This document shows positions 60,070 through 64,000 of a stretch of DNA of 64,000 nucleotides, one piece after another. The notes below the pieces were generated by a model. It was not told where the DNA came from. It did no database searches and worked only from the letters and a program-made list of their open reading frames with translations. A program made the translations under genes and the position numbers. Within the stretch, counting starts at the first letter, position 1. Each line of letters starts with the position of its first letter. The stretch comes from an uncultured Mollicutes bacterium (GTDB lineage Bacteria > Bacillota_I > Bacilli_A > Acholeplasmatales > Anaeroplasmataceae), in the NCBI GenBank assembly GCA_947174785.1, contig CAMWKG010000007.1, positions 1 to 64,000 on the forward strand. Direction: 5' to 3'.

Positions 60070-60696
60070 ATGCAGCATATTGATAAAAACTTTTTTAAAT
60101 CTTTTACCATTTCTTTTAATGGAGAAGATTACTTTTTGCTGTCTTATGAAAAATCAGTAATCATTGATCAAATTTTAAATGAGATTCCATATAGCAGAAA
60201 TAGTTTAGGGGAAGCGAATTTAAGTGTGTCAATGATTGTTAAGAGTAATAAAGTTTTAATAAAATCAATTACTTATTGTTCAAACAAAATGGAGAAAGTT
60301 AAATTTTTAAACAAAAGTTTTCATAAAACGGGCCAAACTTTTATATTAGAAAACTTGAATTATGAATTAAGTAATGCATATTTTGTTTTAGTTAAAGATT
60401 ATATAAATCAAGATATAGTAAAAACACCATATTTTTTGCCATATGATTTTGCAACAATAGTTATATTTTTTCAAGGAGATTTCTACAATATTTCAACTCT
60501 TTTGAATGAACTATTATCAATAGATTTTAGTATTTATCTAGAATTTAAAAATCCAAAAATTGCCCTATTGAAATATAACGAAATTGTTTCAAAATATGAT
60601 TTGCCATTTTCTTTTAATGATATTTTTCCTTTTGAGGATTACTACGAGTATAAAATATTTAATAAGGGTGATTATTATGGAGTTCCTAAAGCATAA
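60070..60696 (+). CDS. Island protein of unknown function
   Basis: A 208-residue, Phe/Tyr/Asn-rich soluble protein with alternating strands and no recognised family. AAAGGAGAG lies before the ATG. Its end overlaps the aldo/keto reductase by 20 bases, so it is a fixed member of the operon. It could be an accessory or specificity factor. Confidence 0.6.
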   Translation: MQHIDKNFFKSFTISFNGEDYFLLSYEKSVIIDQILNEIPYSRNSLGEANLSVSMIVKSNKVLIKSITYCSNKMEKVKFLNKSFHKTGQTFILENLNYELSNAYFVLVKDYINQDIVKTPYFLPYDFATIVIFFQGDFYNISTLLNELLSIDFSIYLEFKNPKIALLKYNEIVSKYDLPFSFNDIFPFEDYYEYKIFNKGDYYGVPKA

Positions 60697-61528
60697 GGAT
60701 GTGTGTTTACCATTAATAGGATTTGGATCATGGCAAATTGGCGACGATCCTTCTCAAGAAGCAAAAGAAGTAGAGGCAATTCAAACAGCAATAAAAGAAT
60801 ATGATATGTGTTTGCTAGATACAGCTGAAATGTATGGAGAAGGTAAAAGTGAACTAGTTATAGGAAAAGCAATAAAGTCGTTAGAGCGTACGTCTCTATT
60901 TATTGTTGGTAAAATTTTACCTCAAAATGCTATATTGGGAAAATATGAAGAATGCTGTAGAAATTCTTTAAAGCGCTTGGGTATTAATTTTTTTGATTTA
61001 TATTTACTTCACTGGAAGAGCCATGTACCTTTACAAGAAATGGTTGATGCAATGGAACATTTGAAGTCTTTAGGTTTAATTAAGCACTGGGGAGTATCAA
61101 ACTTTGACACAAATGAAATGGAAGAACTTTTTAAATGCAAGAATGGAAATAAATGCTTTACAAACCAAGTTTTATATAATATTCGATCTAGAGGAATAGA
61201 ATATGATTTGATTCCTTGGTGTGTAAAGAATAATGTTCTTGTAATGGCATATTCTCCTTTATGTAATAATAGTTTTTTGCGAAATGAGGTATGTGAAAAG
61301 AAAGATATAATTAGGATTGCACAAGAAGAAGACAAAACTTTGAATTCTTTAATGTTATCATTTGTTATTCAAAATCGCAAAATAATTACTATTTTTAAAA
61401 CTGCCAATATAGAGCACTTGCAAGACAATATGAAAAATGTATTTGATAAAATTTCAAATAAGCATTTAGAAGAAATAAACGAGATTTATCCTTTTCCAAC
61501 TTCAAAAATACCATTGGAAAAAATTTAA
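60677..61528 (+). CDS. Aldo/keto reductase
   Basis: A 283-residue AKR-superfamily NADPH-dependent oxidoreductase. The catalytic tetrad is complete: Asp48 and Tyr53 (LDTAEMYGEG), Lys79 (VGKILP) and His112 (LLHW). ATG 60677 follows AAGGGTG; the longer in-frame start at 60584 would lie deep inside the previous gene and is rejected. An active AKR within a TIR/NDT cluster is unusual and may act on a NAD-derived or sugar aldehyde product, or be a sensor. That is speculation. Confidence 0.88.
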   Translation: MEFLKHKDVCLPLIGFGSWQIGDDPSQEAKEVEAIQTAIKEYDMCLLDTAEMYGEGKSELVIGKAIKSLERTSLFIVGKILPQNAILGKYEECCRNSLKRLGINFFDLYLLHWKSHVPLQEMVDAMEHLKSLGLIKHWGVSNFDTNEMEELFKCKNGNKCFTNQVLYNIRSRGIEYDLIPWCVKNNVLVMAYSPLCNNSFLRNEVCEKKDIIRIAQEEDKTLNSLMLSFVIQNRKIITIFKTANIEHLQDNMKNVFDKISNKHLEEINEIYPFPTSKIPLEKI

Positions 61529-61543
61529 TGAGGTGAAGATGTT

Positions 61544-62866
61544 ATGGATGTATTTATTAGTTATCGACGTGATGGAGCTTTAGACCTTGCGGGAAGACTA
61601 TATGAGAAATTTATTAATCAAGGTTATTCTGCTTTTTATGATATAGAAAGTATGAACGAAGGTAAATTTAATGAACAAATATTTAAAAAAATAGAAAAGT
61701 GCTTAAACTTCTTGCTTATATTACCTCCAAATGGCTTGGATAGATGTATAAATCCAGACGATTGGGTTAGAAAAGAAATAAGAAAAGCAATGGAATTAAA
61801 CAAAAATATTGTTCTTGTTTTTTTACCTGGGTTTGAATTTCCGAAAGAATTACCAGATGATATTAAAGATATAAAACAATATCAAGGAGTTCACTATTCT
61901 TTTACAATGTTTAAAGAAACATATGAGAAAATTTTAGAATATCTAAAAGATTCAAAAGGCGGATTATTGCGAGCATCACATAATAAAGAAAAATCAAACA
62001 CATATTATGAAAGTATCGGCATGAGTGAATTTGAAAGAATGAGAATTAAAAAGGATCGTGATGCATGTAAGAGTATTGAAGACAGTATCTTTGAAGAAAT
62101 GCTCTATGGAAAAGAAAATATAGTACTCTTTAATCCGGCAGTATATGATGTTGATACTGTTATGGAAAAGTATTCTCTATTTCCTCAAATTAAGAAAGTC
62201 TATGGCTTTGTCTGTAATCAAAAAACTGCTGATGAAGCTAATGAAAAGTATGGAGATGAAAATCACAAGTTCTATGCAGGTAATATGGAGGATAAAGATT
62301 TTGAAGAAAAAATGGAGTTTGTTTTAAGCGATAATATGCTTTACGGATTTGATTTTGTTGAGTTGACATTAATATTAAAAGATTCAGAAAATCCTTTTCA
62401 AAAACTTCAAAAAATAGTAGAAATGTTAAATGATGAAGCACTAATATATGTAAGAGAACTAGATGATGATATGATAATAGCGTATCCAGATGACAATTTA
62501 TTAATCTCTCAAATGCTGAAAATAATAAAGCATGATAAATTTAGTGGTTCTAGAACGATGGGAAGAAAGGTATATACGCTTTTAAAGCAATCCGGAGCAT
62601 CTAAAGTAAAGCAATGTAATCAAATCATTACTACTGCTGGACTTAATTCTAGAAAAAGAAAAACCTTATTTGACACATATTTTTCTTATGTTGAACCAGA
62701 AATAGATGATTTATTAAAAATAGATCCTGATAATGATATATTAAAGAAAGATAAACAGTGGTTAATTGATAATTATCAGAGACTAGAGCGATTATTTCTT
62801 TCTAACGATTTTTATTTTATATCGGGTTTTCAATTTTTTTATGCAGTTTTTAATGAAGAAGACTAA
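61544..62866 (+). CDS. TIR protein with degenerate methyltransferase-like C-terminus
   Basis: A 440-residue protein. Residues 1-135 are a TIR domain: MDVFISYRRDG, the FYDIESMNEGKF loop and DDWVRKEI with the probable NADase catalytic Glu78. Residues 185-390 follow the secondary structure of a class I SAM methyltransferase, including ALIYVRELDDDMIIAYPDD and TMGRKVYTLLKQSGA. The glycine-rich SAM loop is replaced by VLFNPAVYDVDTVMEKY, so SAM binding may be lost. The C-terminal domain could be a sensor that triggers the TIR. GAGGTG precedes the ATG. Confidence 0.75.
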   Translation: MDVFISYRRDGALDLAGRLYEKFINQGYSAFYDIESMNEGKFNEQIFKKIEKCLNFLLILPPNGLDRCINPDDWVRKEIRKAMELNKNIVLVFLPGFEFPKELPDDIKDIKQYQGVHYSFTMFKETYEKILEYLKDSKGGLLRASHNKEKSNTYYESIGMSEFERMRIKKDRDACKSIEDSIFEEMLYGKENIVLFNPAVYDVDTVMEKYSLFPQIKKVYGFVCNQKTADEANEKYGDENHKFYAGNMEDKDFEEKMEFVLSDNMLYGFDFVELTLILKDSENPFQKLQKIVEMLNDEALIYVRELDDDMIIAYPDDNLLISQMLKIIKHDKFSGSRTMGRKVYTLLKQSGASKVKQCNQIITTAGLNSRKRKTLFDTYFSYVEPEIDDLLKIDPDNDILKKDKQWLIDNYQRLERLFLSNDFYFISGFQFFYAVFNEED

Positions 62867-62926
62867 ATTATCATATAAACTTTAATTTGCATAGTTAAGA
62901 AAAAATTGAAGTATAGAGGTACAAGT

Positions 62927-64000
62927 ATGGATAATTTCAATATATTTATTTGCTATAGAGGAAAAAGAATAAAAAAACAAGAAAATCAATATTACGAAAA
63001 AGATAAAAAGAATTATGAGGATTATAGTGATGGCAAATATATAGCTCTAGATATATATTCCGAATTACAAAAATATGAGGAATGCAATTGCTTTTTTGCT
63101 CCCAAGCATTATAAACCTCAAGATGATTTTAAATTTGATATTTCGAGAATCTTAAAAGAGGTTAAAATTTGTTTATTAGTGTTAACAAAAAATTTCTTTA
63201 AAGAATGTTACAATGAAGATGATATTGTTAAAGAAGAATTACGGCAAATTTTAGAAAAGAATATTGTGATAATTCCTATTTTTGTCGAAGATTATGATAT
63301 TGAGAGTGAAAGAGATATTATTAATGAAATTTTTAAAAAAGAAGAGATAAAAAAATTTTTCCATAAGAGTGGAGTAAAATATAATAGCATATATGATTTT
63401 GATTGTTTAGGATTATATAAATCTATTTTAAATATCTTAGCATGTAATGAGTGTGATATAGATGCATATTTGATTGATGATAATATGAATATTGGAGAAA
63501 TTATAAATAGTCCTAGCGTAACAGTAGCACAAAATAAAATAATGGATTATATAGAAAAAAAATTATATGAAAGTGTTAATTTGGATATGGATTCTCTTTA
63601 CAACGAAATGAATCTATGCATAGAAAAAATATGTGAGAATGTTCCCCATTTTTCAGTTTTAAAAATATATTGGCGAGACGAACTAGAAAAAATATTAAGT
63701 CAGACACAGACAGCAGCATCAGTATCACTTAAAAAATCAAAACGGGAATTTGAGCAAAGAAAAGACAACACTTCAAATTTTGCTCATCTTGTAGTTAAGG
63801 AAAATGATGGTATTTTAGTTTTCAGTCAAAGTCAATATGTAATTGAATTTTTATCTAGTCTTACTATTCCTGCACATGTGCGTAAGTCCAATCATTTATA
63901 CATAAGTGAAGGAAGAAGTAAATGCAGAAAAGCTTTTGATGATGCTTTATCGATTTATTATAAATTTGAAAATGCCTGTTATGGTAAAAGAACAATTATT
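62927..64000 (+). CDS. Second TIR-like protein with eIF-2B/MtnA-like domain (truncated by window edge)
   Basis: Open from ATG 62927, behind AGAGGT, to the last base (358 codons so far). Residues 1-130 resemble a TIR domain: NIFICYRG and DDIVKEEL, where Glu104 aligns with the catalytic Glu of the neighbouring TIR. From about 255, HLVVKENDGILVFSQSQYVIEFL (from residue 296, ILVFSQS) and LYISEGRSKC resemble the Rossmann part of eIF-2B alpha/MtnA-family proteins, which bind sugar phosphates or nucleotides. The end of that domain lies outside. A TIR joined to this fold is not one that I know. Confidence 0.6.
   Translation, partial: MDNFNIFICYRGKRIKKQENQYYEKDKKNYEDYSDGKYIALDIYSELQKYEECNCFFAPKHYKPQDDFKFDISRILKEVKICLLVLTKNFFKECYNEDDIVKEELRQILEKNIVIIPIFVEDYDIESERDIINEIFKKEEIKKFFHKSGVKYNSIYDFDCLGLYKSILNILACNECDIDAYLIDDNMNIGEIINSPSVTVAQNKIMDYIEKKLYESVNLDMDSLYNEMNLCIEKICENVPHFSVLKIYWRDELEKILSQTQTAASVSLKKSKREFEQRKDNTSNFAHLVVKENDGILVFSQSQYVIEFLSSLTIPAHVRKSNHLYISEGRSKCRKAFDDALSIYYKFENACYGKRTII

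Noticed and set aside
60584-60676. Longer start of the aldo/keto reductase
   Set aside because: It would overlap the preceding gene by more than 100 bases and the extra residues do not fit the AKR fold.

Overview
The window reads as chromosomal DNA of a low-GC, AT-rich Bacillota (Firmicutes). Strong AGGAGG-type ribosome binding sites, TTGACA/TATAAT promoters, gut-commensal-style accessory genes (a lipoprotein serpin, a GH13 glycosidase) and several gene families seen in Erysipelotrichia-type gut bacteria point there. The assignment to Erysipelotrichia is inference, not proof. Almost all genes are on the + strand. The exceptions are a DUF1016 gene at the left edge, a radical SAM gene, a tRNA-Arg and three tiny toxin-like ORFs.

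Layout: (1) 1-3.2 kb, accessory: truncated DUF1016/YhcG nuclease, ECF-like sigma factor with a one-TM partner, secreted papain-like peptidase. (2) 3.4-18.1 kb, housekeeping: RlmI-like rRNA methyltransferase, M24 and M29 aminopeptidases, lipoprotein, then pyrG behind what looks like a G-reiteration attenuator. pyrG leads a coupled set (LRAT-fold protein, ROK kinase, transposase-like zinc-ribbon protein). An Lrp regulator, a heterodimeric ABC exporter, a KptA RNA phosphotransferase and two tandem paralogous membrane proteins follow. (3) 18.2-34.5 kb, information processing: rpoB (structured leader; Gln at the rifampicin-site His) and rpoC, serpin, GH13 enzyme, radical SAM protein, tRNA-Arg(CCT), then rpsL-rpsG-fusA-tuf. 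(4) 34.6-56.3 kb: VanZ-like protein, TatD, HtrA lipoprotein, a tiny YjcZ-like peptide, an unclassified structured RNA candidate, one-carbon/purine genes (fhs, folD, purB), a fluoride riboswitch driving a cation/proton antiporter, asnA, tsaD, pepF, uppP and a PAP2 phosphatase.

Three copies of a roughly 340-bp locus (46.9, 52.5 and 52.9 kb) each hold two convergent promoters, one shared bidirectional terminator and a 23-residue hydrophobic peptide ORF with its ribosome binding site in a hairpin. This is the architecture of a type I toxin-antitoxin module. The peptides do not resemble Fst or other type I toxins I can recall.

(5) 56.4-64.0 kb (runs off the right edge): a noticeably more AT-rich island that looks like a nucleotide-centred defence or conflict system. 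It encodes a P-loop/nucleoside-deoxyribosyltransferase-like fusion, a membrane TrkA/RyR-like protein, an unknown protein, an aldo/keto reductase, a TIR protein with a degenerate methyltransferase-like domain, and a second TIR protein whose C-terminal part resembles the eIF-2B/MtnA fold. With the triplicated toxin-like loci, this is the most likely site of an undescribed system.
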